Origin: Virgibacillus chiguensis | GTDB lineage: Bacteria; Bacillota; Bacilli; Bacillales; Amphibacillaceae | Assembly: GCF_900129865.1 (NCBI RefSeq) | Contig: NZ_FQXD01000003.1 | Location: 124,001 to 188,000, forward strand | Length of the DNA: 64,000 nt | Reading direction: 5' to 3' | Shown: positions 8,483 to 18,155 of the stretch, piece by piece | How positions within the stretch are numbered: position 1 is the first letter of the stretch | Layout of the letters: each line of letters begins with the position of its first letter | Notes under the pieces: model-generated | What the model was told of the DNA's origin: nothing | What the model saw: the letters and a program-made list of their open reading frames with translations, nothing else | Database searches by the model: none | Position numbers and translations under genes: made by a program

Positions 8483-8765
8483 CGGACAGTTTGAACTGGA
8501 TATTTTAGGCAGTAGGATCCGTTTGTACGAAGGTTCTAAGTAGTAAAAGCAATAGCCGAAAAAAGTAGGAAGCCACCATTTACTTCGCCTCCTAGTAGTG
8601 AAGGTATTATCCCTGCGTGAAAGTGGATGATAGCAGAACATAGTGTAAATAAAGCAACGCTCCTATCAATTCCCCGACGCTCTCCGTTTTTTACACGATA
8701 GGAAAGTTAAACGAAGACTTTCTCCATAAAAATTTCTCGATATGCCGCCGATTTTTTCCATAGAA

Positions 8766-9314
8766 TTAATCGTTTGTCGAAATGCATAAAAATTTTATCG
8801 GTTTATCTGTCTTATTAAACCAATAATGTGGTTTAGAAGAGTCAAGAAATACACAATCATATGGCTGTAAAACATTCACACAATTATTTACTTCAATGGT
8901 TAAGGTGCCTTCTAGGACAAATAAAAATTCATGCCCCTTATGAGAAAAGTTATTACCACGATTTGCACCAGGATCGAGAATAATTAAATTTGGAATAAAC
9001 GCGGGATCTTTCATGCCTCCTGATAAACTTTTATAAATAAATCTATTTTCTGTCAAGTTTGCTGTGTCTACCGTATTTCTAGTAATTGTAGAACGCGAGT
9101 CATCATCTGTTTCTGAGAAAAAATAGCTCGGGTTTACATCAAGTGATTCTGAAATTCTTTTAAGTGACTCTAAAGTAGCAGAGGTTTTTCCGTGCTCTAA
9201 TTGTGATAAGAAGCTAATTGATAGCCCGGTTTGCTCAGAGATGTTTTTTAACGTTAATTTTTTTCTCTTTCGCAGCTCGTTTATTCTTTTTCCTATATGT
9301 GTTGTCAGTTGCAT
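8766..9314 (-). CDS. XRE-family regulator with cupin domain
   Basis: 182 residues. Residues 8-65 are an XRE helix-turn-helix (LTLKNISEQTGLSISFLSQL, then EHGKTSATLESLKRISESLD). Residues 105-180 are a cupin domain (GHEFLFVLEGTLTIEVN, then PYDCVFLDSSKPHYWFN). A strong GGAGGAGGG site precedes the ATG. The gene is divergent from pruA with 405 bases between, and that spacer holds a SigA promoter with a palindrome directly behind it. The parsimonious reading is a local regulator of the proline-catabolic genes that senses a small molecule through the cupin, but PutR/PrcR-type regulators of Bacillus are a different family, so this is inference. Confidence 0.85.
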   Translation of the reverse strand: MQLTTHIGKRINELRKRKKLTLKNISEQTGLSISFLSQLEHGKTSATLESLKRISESLDVNPSYFFSETDDDSRSTITRNTVDTANLTENRFIYKSLSGGMKDPAFIPNLIILDPGANRGNNFSHKGHEFLFVLEGTLTIEVNNCVNVLQPYDCVFLDSSKPHYWFNKTDKPIKFLCISTND

Positions 9315-9446
9315 CGTTTGCCCTCCTCCACACCATTTCTTATAAGATATACCTTTTAACTTTAGAGAATAAAAGCGTTTTTATACCAATGAAAGGTATA
9401 TGTGAACACGCTATTTATAAAATGAGCTTTCTTCTCTAAGAATCGG

Positions 9447-9508
9447 TTGACGAAAAAGATGAAACTATCTTATAATTTAGTTAACCATAATTTAAGTAAT
9501 ACTTAAAT
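9447..9508 (+). promoter_or_regulatory. SigA promoter with palindromic operator upstream of pruA
   Basis: TTGACG (9447-9452), 18 bases, TATAAT (9471-9476). Right behind it ATTTAAGTA (9490-9498) and TACTTAAAT (9500-9508) form a perfect 19-base palindrome around one A. The same layout (TTGACG, 18 bases, -10 box, odd palindrome at the start site) is seen before mvaB. The leader to pruA is about 235 nt. Confidence 0.6.
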
Positions 9509-9671
9509 AGTTTCGCGTTAAATTGTGTGAAAATTACTATCGTTTGCAATTTAGTATGTGTTCAAATGCAGTTATGGGAAGCTGACTTGTAGTAAAACTT
9601 AGTAATTCATTGCTGAAGGGGGATGCGGCGCTTAATAATAGTTAAATTATGGTTGAACAAATTGCAACATT

Positions 9672-9685
9672 TGAAAACGCTTCCT
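9672..9685 (+). promoter_or_regulatory. Possible cre (CcpA) site
   Basis: TGAAAACGCTTCCT matches 12 of 14 positions of the cre consensus TGWAANCGNTNWCA and lies in the pruA leader, 34 bases before the start codon. Amino acid catabolic genes in Bacillus are often CcpA targets. A roadblock type of repression would fit the position. Confidence 0.45.
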
Positions 9686-9719
9686 GTAGAGTGGCGAAAA
9701 TATTGAAGGAGGTTTTTGT

Positions 9720-11267
9720 ATGGTAGTAGCTTACAAACATGAACCATTTACAGATTTTACAGTTGAAGAAAATAGGCAGAAAATGGTAAAAGCCTTGGAA
9801 AAAGTTGAACAAGATCTTGGAAAAGAATATCCGTTAATTATTGGTGGAGAGAGAATTACGACAGAAGAAAAAATTATCTCTCTAAATCCTGCAAATAAAG
9901 ATGAAGTTGTTGGTTATGTTTCCAAAGCAAATCAAGCGTTAGCAGAAAAAGCAATGCAAACAGCAGATGAAACATTCGCATCATGGCGTAAATCAGATCC
10001 AAAGTTTCGCGCTGATTTGTTATTTCGTGCAGCTGCCATTATTCGTCGCAGAAAGCACGAATTTACTGCACACTTAGTGAAAGAAGGTGGCAAACCTTGG
10101 AAGGAAGCAGATGCTGATACCGCGGAAGCGATTGACTTTTTGGAATACTATGGAAGGCAAATGCTTACATTAAAAGACGGTATTAAAATAAATAGTCGTC
10201 CTATTGAACATAATCAATTTCACTACATCCCACTCGGTGTTGGTGTTGTTATCTCACCTTGGAACTTCTTATTTGCCATTATGGCAGGTACAACTGCTGC
10301 TGCTATGGTAACTGGGAATACAGTGTTGCTAAAACCGGCTAGTGCTACACCTGTAATCGCTTATAAATTTATGGAAGTGCTCGAAGAAGCGGGTCTTCCA
10401 GCTGGTGTGATCAATTTTATTCCTGGGTCAGGCAAAGACGTTGGGGATTATTTAGTGGATCATCCGCGAACACGTTTTGTAAGCTTTACAGGCTCTCGTG
10501 AAGTTGGGACACGTATTTTTGAACGAGCTGCTGTGGTACATGAAGGTCAAAAGTGGCTGAAGCGAACAATTATTGAAATGGGTGGAAAAGATACCATCGT
10601 CGTCGACCGTGAAGCTGATTTAGAATTGGCCGCCCAGTCCATTGTTCAATCTGCTTTTGGTTTCTCTGGACAAAAATGTTCTGCTTGTTCTCGGGCTGTT
10701 ATTCATGAGGACGTGTATGAAGATGTGAAAACCCGTGTTGTAGAGTTAACAGAGGCGTTAACGGTAGGTGATCCAGTAGACTCTGCAAATTATATGGGGC
10801 CGGTTATTGACCAAGCCGCATATGATAAAATAATGGGGTATATTGATATTGGTAAGCAGGAAGGAGAGTTAATCGCCGGTGGTGAAGGTGATGATAGCAA
10901 AGGTTGGTTTATAAAGCCAACCGTATTCGCCGATGTGGATTCGAAAGGTCGGATTATGCAAGAAGAGATATTTGGCCCTGTTGTTGGCCTTACGAAGGCT
11001 AAAGATTTTACGGAAGCAATTGAAATTGCAAATAATACCGAGTATGGTCTGACTGGCGCTGTTATTACAAACAATCGTGCTCATCTTGAACAAGCGAGAG
11101 AAGATTTTCATGTTGGAAACCTTTACTTTAATCGTGGCTGCACAGCAGCAATTGTAGGTTATCAGCCATTCGGTGGATTTAATATGTCTGGAACGGATTC
11201 CAAAGCAGGAGGACCAGACTACTTGATACATCATATGCAAGGTAAAACAACTTCAGAAATGTTTTAG
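9720..11267 (+). CDS. pruA: L-glutamate gamma-semialdehyde (P5C) dehydrogenase
   Basis: 515 residues, the usual length of RocA/PutC-type 1-pyrroline-5-carboxylate dehydrogenases, which oxidise glutamate semialdehyde to glutamate with NAD. Aldehyde dehydrogenase motifs: [20 protein letters not shown] (cofactor fold), FTGSREVG (nucleotide loop), IIEMGGKDT with Glu286, [11 protein letters not shown] with catalytic Cys320, and the C-terminal [20 protein letters not shown]. The N-terminal extension ([20 protein letters not shown]) is typical of this clade. A GGAGG site precedes the ATG. Proline dehydrogenase follows, so the two enzymes complete proline to glutamate. Confidence 0.95.
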   Translation: MVVAYKHEPFTDFTVEENRQKMVKALEKVEQDLGKEYPLIIGGERITTEEKIISLNPANKDEVVGYVSKANQALAEKAMQTADETFASWRKSDPKFRADLLFRAAAIIRRRKHEFTAHLVKEGGKPWKEADADTAEAIDFLEYYGRQMLTLKDGIKINSRPIEHNQFHYIPLGVGVVISPWNFLFAIMAGTTAAAMVTGNTVLLKPASATPVIAYKFMEVLEEAGLPAGVINFIPGSGKDVGDYLVDHPRTRFVSFTGSREVGTRIFERAAVVHEGQKWLKRTIIEMGGKDTIVVDREADLELAAQSIVQSAFGFSGQKCSACSRAVIHEDVYEDVKTRVVELTEALTVGDPVDSANYMGPVIDQAAYDKIMGYIDIGKQEGELIAGGEGDDSKGWFIKPTVFADVDSKGRIMQEEIFGPVVGLTKAKDFTEAIEIANNTEYGLTGAVITNNRAHLEQAREDFHVGNLYFNRGCTAAIVGYQPFGGFNMSGTDSKAGGPDYLIHHMQGKTTSEMF

Positions 11268-11310
11268 TTCTTAAAGTAAATAGGGCATTCTTGCTAAAAT
11301 GAATAGTCAC

Positions 11311-11346
11311 ATCTCCCTCTGTTTATGCATAAAAACAGAGGGAGAT
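11311..11346 (+). terminator. Perfect 14-bp hairpin after pruA
   Basis: ATCTCCCTCTGTTT (11311-11324) and AAACAGAGGGAGAT (11333-11346) are exact complements with an 8-base loop. There is no T run beyond the stem (AGTTTAAC follows), so it may be a weak terminator or a processing/stability element that lowers proline dehydrogenase expression. Confidence 0.6.
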
Positions 11347-11398
11347 AGTTTAACTACAAACAGAATAAGGCAATTGACTTGACGCTATCTCGTTATTA

Positions 11399-11424
11399 GA
11401 AAACGCCAGTCTCAATGGCGAAAA
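11399..11424 (-). repeat. Dispersed hairpin repeat, reverse orientation
   Basis: Read on the minus strand: TTTTCGCCATTGAGACTGGC and GTTTTC, a stem of TTTTCGCCA/TGGCGTTTTC type that matches the core of the dispersed hairpin family. It lies in the pruA-proline dehydrogenase spacer. Confidence 0.55.
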
Positions 11425-11531
11425 GTGCTGTCGTTTTTCTTATACGATAAATCCTAAAATTTTATACTTCCCTATATACAATATAAAATGATAGCAACCA
11501 AAGCTTAGAGAAAGTCGGGAGGGGAAAGTTC

Positions 11532-12449
11532 ATGGAACAAATAATGCGAAATTTCTTTTTGTTTCTATCTAATAATAAAACTTTAACAAAAGTAGCAAAA
11601 AAATATGGCTTTCGTTTTGGAGCTTCACGTTTTGTCGCAGGGGTAAATATTCAAGAAGCTGCACAAAAAATAAAGGCTTTAAATGAAAAAGGTTTTGTTG
11701 TCACTGTAGACCACCTAGGGGAGTTTATAGATAGTGAATCAGAGGCTAAACAGTCTGCGGAGGAATGTGTCAAAGCAATTGAAGTAATTGCTAAAGAAGG
11801 CTTACAATCCGAATTATCTTTAAAGCTTACTTCACTTGGGTTAGATATATCTCATGAGCTTGTGATGGATAATATGCACAAAATATTACAAGCAGGTAAA
11901 GAAAATGATGTTATTGTTACGATAGATATGGAAGACTATGCACGATTAGAGAAAACGTTACATATTTTTACGAGTCTTAAACAGGAGTATGATAATGTAG
12001 GAACTGTATTGCAAGCCTATTTATACCGAGTAGAAGAAGATTTAGAAGCATTAAATCCATATAACCCATACTTGCGATTAGTAAAGGGGGCATATAAGGA
12101 ATCAGAAAAAGTTGCTTTTCCTAATAAATCAGATGTAGATAAGAATTATAAAAAAATTATTAAGCAGAACTTGTTAAATGGTAATTACACGGCAGTAGCT
12201 ACTCATGATGATGAGATCATTACTTATACAAAAGAACTGGAACAAACATATCAAATTTCCAAAGAGCAGTTTGAGTTTCAAATGCTTTATGGAATTCGAC
12301 TTGAGCTTCAGAAACAATTACTAAAAGAAGGGTACAAAGTACGTGTATACATGCCTTATGGCGATGATTGGTTCGGCTATAATATGCGAAGACTAGCTGA
12401 AAGGCCTGCTAATGTTGCTTTCGTATTAAAAGGAATTTTTAAGAAATAA
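11532..12449 (+). CDS. putB: Proline dehydrogenase
   Basis: 305 residues of the monofunctional FAD-dependent proline dehydrogenase family, which oxidises proline to 1-pyrroline-5-carboxylate. Visible motifs: LKLTSLGLDIS (barrel strand), VTIDMEDYARLEKTL, LQAYLYRVEEDLE (FAD contact region), LRLVKGAYKES, TAVATHDDEI, QMLYGIRLELQ and the C-terminal RVYMPYGDDWFGYNMRRLAE whose paired Arg bind the substrate carboxylate. A GGGAGGGGAAAG site precedes the ATG. Its product is the substrate of the upstream pruA enzyme; a broken ornithine cyclodeaminase gene follows after 17 bases, which would have fed proline into the pathway. Confidence 0.93.
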   Translation: MEQIMRNFFLFLSNNKTLTKVAKKYGFRFGASRFVAGVNIQEAAQKIKALNEKGFVVTVDHLGEFIDSESEAKQSAEECVKAIEVIAKEGLQSELSLKLTSLGLDISHELVMDNMHKILQAGKENDVIVTIDMEDYARLEKTLHIFTSLKQEYDNVGTVLQAYLYRVEEDLEALNPYNPYLRLVKGAYKESEKVAFPNKSDVDKNYKKIIKQNLLNGNYTAVATHDDEIITYTKELEQTYQISKEQFEFQMLYGIRLELQKQLLKEGYKVRVYMPYGDDWFGYNMRRLAERPANVAFVLKGIFKK

Positions 12450-12466
12450 GCGGAAAAGAATCCTAT

Positions 12467-12871
12467 ATGTTAATTTTATCGAAAAAAGAAATACGAGAAA
12501 ATTATTTCATGCTCGATGCAATAAAAGATTTGAAGCAAGGGTTACAAGCAAAAAATAATGCAATGATTAAAAATCCGCATCGGACAGTTATACATATTCC
12601 AACGTTCAATGGCTCCGATTTATATATGCCAAGTGCGGATGTATCGTCAGATATTGCTTCTGTTAAAGAAATTATTTGATATAATCGTATATTAGAAAAA
12701 ACTTTCGCATTTAAGGATAAATTAATCGAATGGGGAGTAAATAAATCCATCCTAGTAGTACAAACTGCCAAATCTGTCATGAAATCTGCTAATATTGTTA
12801 ACTGTAGCACGAGATCTACTACCTGTCTGGAACATCTTCTACAGTACGACATTCTCTTTCCAAATTTCTGA
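12467..12871 (+). pseudogene. Ornithine cyclodeaminase remnant, N-terminal and middle part
   Basis: Ornithine cyclodeaminase makes proline and ammonia from ornithine. The first 70 codons (LSKKEIRENYFMLDAIKDLK to PSADVSSDIASVKE) match the family N-terminus. The frame then hits TGA at 12677-12679 and continues in the same frame with YNRILEKTFAFKDKLIEWG and SANIVNCSTRSTT, which is the family's region around residues 150-210. About 75-80 codons, including the nucleotide-binding core, are missing at the junction. The similarity ends after STRSTT (about 12826) and nonsense sequence runs to TGA at 12869. The rest of the gene is found 1.8 kb further right (14668-15028). Confidence 0.78.
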
Positions 12872-13260
12872 TGGTTTTTGCATAAATGATCTTCTTTTTA
12901 ATTGGAAAGTGTATTCATTTACAAAAAAACTTTTTACACTATCGTTACCAAGACCGTTCAAAGGGAAGCCCTCTTTTCTGTGAATTTTGTGTGCTAACTT
13001 TATTCTACAAAAGGAGCATCCCTTTTTTCTATGAACATGTTTAGTTGGAATTTCTATTGGCATTTATGATCGCCTAAGTTAATTAATAAAAAAATATTTT
13101 TTATAAATCACCACCTAAATTTTTCCCCTCAATTTATAACATATAATAAACGAAGTATAGATTTAATTCATTTTTATTTATATTTTTGAGAATAGAAAGA
13201 TTATATAATGTTATACAAATATATATATTTGTAATAGAATATCATCAGGAGGGGTGAAAA
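12872..13260. other. AT-rich spacer inside the split ornithine cyclodeaminase
   Basis: About 390 bases, notably AT-rich from 13080 on. No plus-strand gene is visible. A minus-strand open frame (12839-13063) encodes a basic Cys/His-containing peptide (HRKKGCSFCRIKLAHKIHRK) without a start region or recognisable domain; it could be a scrap of a transposase but I cannot show this. AGGAGGGG at 13249-13256 serves the MFS gene. Confidence 0.4.
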
Positions 13261-14451
13261 ATGTGGAGAAATAAAAACTTCACTATGTTATTTAGTGGCC
13301 AAATCATTTCATTTACAGGGATTGCTTTATTTTCAACCTCCTTGCCTTTTCTAATTATCTACTTGGATGGTCAAGCAAGTGACATCAGTGCAACTCAAAG
13401 TATGTTTATTATACCTCAACTCTTTCTTCTTCTTTTTGGTGGCATGCTCGTAGATCAACTCCCTAAAAAATTTCTGATTGTAGTCATTAACATAATGAGG
13501 GGTCTTGCCCTTTTACTTATTACCTATCTAATATTAAGTGGAAATATACTCATTTGGCATATTTACTTACTTAGCTTTTTCTTGGGAGCATTGAACACTT
13601 TATATCGACCAACATTAAAAGCGATTTTGCCGAGTATTGTTGATAGACAACATCTAGTTAAAGCGAATTCCTATAGATCGATGGCACAACAAGTACTGGA
13701 AATGGTGGGACCTGTTTTAGCCGCCTATTTAATTGCGACTTTTGGCATATTTATAGCCTTTGGAATGAATGGTTTATCATTTTTGCTTGCCGCCTTTACC
13801 TTTGTATTAATTTCATTAGAAAAAAAACCACAATCAGAATTTAAAAAAACAATGTTCCTACAATTTAAGGAAGGATTTCAAATCTTATTTAAACATAAGT
13901 GGTTAGGTTTAAGTATCTTGATTGGTTCCATAGTTAACATAGGTGTCGCTTCATTTGATGTTATCATCCTTCCAATTTATGCAAATGAATATTTCAATGG
14001 AATTGAAAGTTTTGGTTGGTTTTTAAGTAGTATGGCGCTAGGGGCATTTTTAGGGGCATGGTTAATTAGTAAACAATCAGAAGTTTCCAAGAGCTTTAAA
14101 AAATACTATATATTTATGTTTAGTTTGGGACTATTAATATTGTTTTTGTCATTTTCAAATTATTTTCTAATGTCTTTAATAATTATGTTTGGTATAGGTT
14201 TTTCCATTACATCTTTTGTAATTATATGGGATAGTACCGTTCAAGAATTAATTGAAGAAGAATATCTCGGTCGTGTAACAAGTCTGCAAATGTTTGGTGG
14301 TCTTTTATTTTTACCAATCGGTTACTACATTTTTGGATTTTTAATAGAGTACATAAATATTCAGTTTGCGACTATTTTAAGTGGTTTAATTATTATGTCG
14401 GCATCTCTTGTAGGGATATTAAATGATAAGTTTAACCGTGCAAAACATTGA
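13261..14451 (+). CDS. MFS transporter, enterobactin-exporter/macrolide-efflux type
   Basis: 396 residues with about 12 hydrophobic segments and an MFS_3-like N-terminus (MWRNKNFTMLFSGQIISFTG). The cytoplasmic loop GGMLVDQLPKKFLIVVINIM and RPTLKAILPSIVDRQHLVKA are typical of small-molecule efflux permeases. The substrate cannot be told. AGGAGGGG stands 4-5 bases before the ATG. The gene and its AT-rich flanks separate the two halves of an ornithine cyclodeaminase gene, so it probably arrived by insertion. Confidence 0.82.
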   Translation: MWRNKNFTMLFSGQIISFTGIALFSTSLPFLIIYLDGQASDISATQSMFIIPQLFLLLFGGMLVDQLPKKFLIVVINIMRGLALLLITYLILSGNILIWHIYLLSFFLGALNTLYRPTLKAILPSIVDRQHLVKANSYRSMAQQVLEMVGPVLAAYLIATFGIFIAFGMNGLSFLLAAFTFVLISLEKKPQSEFKKTMFLQFKEGFQILFKHKWLGLSILIGSIVNIGVASFDVIILPIYANEYFNGIESFGWFLSSMALGAFLGAWLISKQSEVSKSFKKYYIFMFSLGLLILFLSFSNYFLMSLIIMFGIGFSITSFVIIWDSTVQELIEEEYLGRVTSLQMFGGLLFLPIGYYIFGFLIEYINIQFATILSGLIIMSASLVGILNDKFNRAKH

Positions 14452-14667
14452 GAAAAAATATCTTAAGTAAATATCGTTTTTAATAATTAACTGGCATTAG
14501 TGAAGCTGGTTAATTTAATAAAAATTGAAAGTGTTAATTTTGAGTTGAGCTGAAAGGACGGAAGTTGCTCTAAGCATTTGGGATTAGTTGGTATTAGCAA
14601 TTCTCTTAAAGGATGCAAAGAATGATAATACCCGTTGAATGGTATCCTTAATTAAAAGCTTCATCAG

Positions 14668-15028
14668 GTGTTTACTGGTGAAGATATTCACACATAGTAA
14701 CGGGGTAGGTTCCTTTCTTCCTACAATGAGAGAGGTAGATGTAAAAACAATTAAAAGAGCTGATCAAATCGTAGTAGACGATTTGGATAGTGCAAAAGAA
14801 GAAGCGGGAGAACTGATTTATGCTGTTAGTCAAAGTAATTGGGATTTTTCCAAGGTGTTTGCGGAATTAAATGAACGGATTCGACAGGAGCATATTATTC
14901 GCGGATCTGATGAGGCAATCACTTTTTTTAAATCCGTCGGTACGGCTTACTTTGACTTAGCTGTAGCAAGGGGGATTTATGCGAAAGCTCTTTCGATTGG
15001 CTTCGGAAAAACAGTTGATTTTGCTTGA
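14668..15028 (+). pseudogene. Ornithine cyclodeaminase remnant, C-terminal part
   Basis: VFTGEDIHT (14668-14694) runs into two stops (TAG, TAA); one base later the +1 frame continues with NGVGSFLPTMREVDVKTIKR, VVDDLDSAKEEAGELI and DEAITFFKSVGTAYFDLAVA, the C-terminal third of ornithine cyclodeaminase, ending at TGA 15026-15028. A translated product from an upstream GTG/ATG would lack the catalytic domain. Together with 12467-12871 it rebuilds most of one gene except the deleted core; the break falls after STRSTT and before VFTGEDIH, adjacent residues in the intact protein. Confidence 0.78.
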
Positions 15029-15189
15029 ATCGTACGTTGAAAAGAAGTGGAGTTCTCTTTTTTTTCGGAAAGTAACTCTTAATAGCATTAAAAACAAACA
15101 TCATAATTAGTCATTATATCATGTGATAGTAAAACGGTATTAGCAAGCGATGTCATTTCCCCTTATACTAAAAACAGGGAGGGGATAAG

Positions 15190-15558
15190 ATGGCATTTTA
15201 TTATGAAAAATTGGATCATGTTCAATTAACAGCACCAAAAGATGAGGAACAAACAGCAAAGGCAATTTACGTTCATGTTCTAGGATTTAAAGAAATGAAT
15301 AAACCAGAGAATTTACAAAAAAATGGCGGAATTTGGCTTCAATCAGGTGATGTTCACATACATATTTGTGTGGAAGAACCATTTGTGCCAGCAAGAAAAG
15401 CACATCCTGCTATTTACGTAAAACATTTAGATGAGCTAAAACAATATTTACAAGACCACGATGTAGCTTATTTGGAAGACGAGCGATGGCCAAATTATAA
15501 ACGCTTCTACGTTAGTGATCCATTCGGAAATCGGCTAGAATTTTTGGAGAAAAGTTAG
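15190..15558 (+). CDS. VOC-superfamily (glyoxalase-like) protein
   Basis: 122 residues with the paired beta-alpha-beta-beta-beta modules of the vicinal oxygen chelate fold: YEKLDHVQLTAPKDEEQTAK at the start (possible metal His), VHIHICVEEPF in the middle and the C-terminal YVSDPFGNRLEFLEK with a metal-binding Glu. Related proteins include glyoxalase I, fosfomycin-modifying enzymes and dioxygenases, and many have no known role. GGGAGGGGATAAG precedes the ATG. It stands alone between the ornithine cyclodeaminase remnant and the purine operon. Confidence 0.85.
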   Translation: MAFYYEKLDHVQLTAPKDEEQTAKAIYVHVLGFKEMNKPENLQKNGGIWLQSGDVHIHICVEEPFVPARKAHPAIYVKHLDELKQYLQDHDVAYLEDERWPNYKRFYVSDPFGNRLEFLEKS

Positions 15559-15604
15559 AAAAAATATCAGAAAAATAGTAATGTTAGTTTTATTTATTTG
15601 CGGG

Positions 15605-15632
15605 TTGTTTATTCACGGTGACGTGCTATACT
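15605..15632 (+). promoter_or_regulatory. SigA promoter of the xpt-pbuX operon
   Basis: TTGTTT (15605-15610), 16 bases, TATACT (15627-15632). The predicted start near 15639 lies just upstream of the purine aptamer. Confidence 0.6.
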
Positions 15633-15653
15633 AATTACATTCAAATAAATACG

Positions 15654-15726
15654 ATTTTCATATAATAGCAGGGATAAGGCTTGCGAGTTTCTACCGGTTT
15701 ACCGTAAATAAACCGACTATGAAAAT
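15654..15726 (+). promoter_or_regulatory. Purine riboswitch aptamer, guanine type
   Basis: P1 is formed by ATTTTCATA (15654-15662) and TATGAAAAT (15718-15726). The conserved core bases of the class are present: TATAAT in J1/2, GGGATAAGGCTTGCGAGTTT with the P2 arm, TTTCTACCG, the P3 loop CCGTAAA and GACTATG. The base equivalent to position 74 is C (CCGACTATG), which in this class selects guanine, hypoxanthine or xanthine over adenine. It controls the following xpt-pbuX genes. Confidence 0.93.
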
Positions 15727-15753
15727 AACTGATATAGATTGTATTTTACACTG

Positions 15754-15796
15754 TAAGAAAAGTGTTCGCATTTCGCCATCACGTGAAGTTTTCTTA
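15754..15796 (+). repeat. Hairpin repeat inside the riboswitch leader
   Basis: TAAGAAAA (15754-15761) and TTTTCTTA (15789-15796) enclose TTTCGCCATCACGTGAAG, a partial match to the dispersed hairpin family (TTTCGCCATAA core). It sits between aptamer and terminator, lengthening the expression platform. Confidence 0.5.
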
Positions 15797-15821
15797 TGCA
15801 AAATACGATCGTTTCTCTTTT

Positions 15822-15881
15822 AACTCGAAAATCAGTTTCCGTTCATAGTTAGGTTGACGGAAGCGGATTTTCGAGTTTTTT
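15822..15881 (+). terminator. Riboswitch-controlled terminator/antiterminator
   Basis: AACTCGAAAATC (15822-15833) pairs with GATTTTCGAGTT (15866-15877), extended inward by TTCCGT/ACGGAA, then six T. The loop carries TTCATAGT (15842-15849), the exact complement of ACTATGAA (15716-15723) in the 3' strand of P1. Ligand binding keeps P1 closed and lets the terminator form; without ligand ACTATGAA can pair with the loop and open the terminator. Confidence 0.88.
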
Positions 15882-15982
15882 CATAATCGGAAAATATGCA
15901 GATTTACCGTATAGCACTCCTTTCCTAATTGGACTTATTTAACTGCATAAAAGCTTCATTGAAGTCCACCTTTTAAAAATGA

Positions 15983-16606
<624 letters not shown>

Positions 16607-16607
16607 C

Positions 16608-17900
16608 ATGAAGAATGCTGCTTTAGGGCTACAACATTTATTAGCAATGTATGCAGGGGCTATTTTAGTACCACTTATTGTAGGTGATGCACTTGGCTTA
16701 ACGTCAGCTCAACTAACGTATCTTGTTGCTATTGATATTTTAATGTGTGGTGTAGCGACTATATTACAGGTTTTACGAAACCGATTCTTTGGAATTGGCT
16801 TACCTGTCGTTTTGGGCTGTACTTTTACTGCGGTAGGTCCGATGATAGCAATTGGCTCTAGTTATGGAGTGACTGCTATATATGGAGCTATTCTTGTATC
16901 TGGGCTTTTTGTCATTGCTGTAAGTGGGATATTTGGTAAGTTGGTGAAACTCTTTCCTCCAGTGGTGACAGGTTCTGTTGTAACAATTATTGGTATTACG
17001 CTTATACCTGTAGCTATTAATAATATGGGGGGCGGGCAAGGAGCAAGTGACTTTGGCTCATTAGTAAACATAAGTTTATCCTTTGGGACGCTATTATTTA
17101 TTATTATATTATATCGATTTGCTAAAGGATTTATGAAATCTATTGCTATTTTAGTAGGTTTAATTATCGGAACATTAGCGGCTGGGATGATGGGGTTAGT
17201 TGATTTTCAAGCTGTTCGAGAAGCTTCCTATCTTCATTTACCGCACCCCTTTTATTTTGGTACACCAACATTTGAATGGTCTGCTATTTTAACGATGACC
17301 TTAGTAGCTATCGTTTCGTTAGTAGAATCTACAGGTGTATATTTTGCCTTGGGAGATATAACAGATCGAAAACTCAAAGGGAAGGACTTGGCAAACGGTT
17401 ACCGGGCGGAAGGATTAGCTATTTTAATGGGAGGCTTTTTTAACGCCTTTCCATACACCGCTTTTTCTCAAAATGTCGGTTTGATGCAAATGACTGGTGT
17501 GAAAAAGAAAAGCATTATCGTTATTACTGGTGTCATGCTTATAACGCTTGGTTTCATTCCTAAGATTGCCGCTTTAACGACAATTATTCCAACTCCTGTA
17601 TTAGGTGGTGCGATGATTGCTATGTTTGGTATGGTAATTTCTCAAGGAATTAAAATGCTCGGTCCTGTCATTATGAAATCATCGGAAAATGCGATGATTG
17701 TGGCATGTTCTGTAGGAATGGGGCTAGGTGTAACTGTGGTACCTGAATTGTTTGCCAAATTTCCCGAAAGCATTCAAATATTAACAAGTAATGGCATCGT
17801 GGCAGGAAGTGTTACAGCTATAGTACTAAACATCTTATTCCATATGTTGCCGCAAAGAAAAACCAATGAGCATATTAGTTTGCGTGAGCAAGAAGTATAA
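16608..17900 (+). CDS. pbuX: Xanthine permease
   Basis: 430 residues of the nucleobase:cation symporter-2 family with about 12-14 membrane segments. Motifs: GLQHLLAMYAGAILVPLIVG at the N-terminus, VALVSLVEST-like AIVSLVESTGVYFALGDITD, and GLAILMGGFFNAFPYTAFSQ NVG region that contains the family signature around Q-N-x-G. It imports xanthine for Xpt. GGAGGAAAAC inside the end of xpt serves as its ribosome binding site. Uric acid permeases are close relatives, but the xpt partner and riboswitch favour xanthine. Confidence 0.92.
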   Translation: MKNAALGLQHLLAMYAGAILVPLIVGDALGLTSAQLTYLVAIDILMCGVATILQVLRNRFFGIGLPVVLGCTFTAVGPMIAIGSSYGVTAIYGAILVSGLFVIAVSGIFGKLVKLFPPVVTGSVVTIIGITLIPVAINNMGGGQGASDFGSLVNISLSFGTLLFIIILYRFAKGFMKSIAILVGLIIGTLAAGMMGLVDFQAVREASYLHLPHPFYFGTPTFEWSAILTMTLVAIVSLVESTGVYFALGDITDRKLKGKDLANGYRAEGLAILMGGFFNAFPYTAFSQNVGLMQMTGVKKKSIIVITGVMLITLGFIPKIAALTTIIPTPVLGGAMIAMFGMVISQGIKMLGPVIMKSSENAMIVACSVGMGLGVTVVPELFAKFPESIQILTSNGIVAGSVTAIVLNILFHMLPQRKTNEHISLREQEV

Positions 17901-17963
17901 AGAGATAGATGCCACAACATATGAAGTACCGTATTTATTCTCCCTTCAAAACCTGATTAGAAA

Positions 17964-18018
17964 AAAAGCGAAGGGAGTGAATAACGGTATTTTGATCTCC
18001 ACTCTGTTCCGCTTTTCT
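17964..18018 (+). terminator. Probable terminator after pbuX
   Basis: AAAAGCGAAGGGAGTG (17965-17979 region) pairs imperfectly with CACTCTGTTCCGCTTTT (18000-18016), followed by CTTC. It lies 65 bases after the pbuX stop. Confidence 0.5.
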
Positions 18019-18155
18019 TCGTTGAAGCACCTTTCCTATAACTCTATTGCGTGAAATTTTACTTTATTTATTATCCAATAGACTTATGATAGAATAAGAG
18101 ATACTTTTCTATATAAGTCGTATTTGGTTGTTTTCAAAGAGAAAGGGGGAATAGG

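Noticed and set aside
8297-8641. 114-codon minus-strand frame between the two XRE regulators
   Set aside because: It overlaps the end of a real gene and a long hairpin repeat; translated sequence is low in typical protein features and has no ribosome binding site.
12839-13063. Minus-strand frame with a Cys/His-rich basic peptide, possibly a transposase scrap
   Set aside because: No start signals and no recognisable transposase motif; kept only as a remark in the spacer entry.
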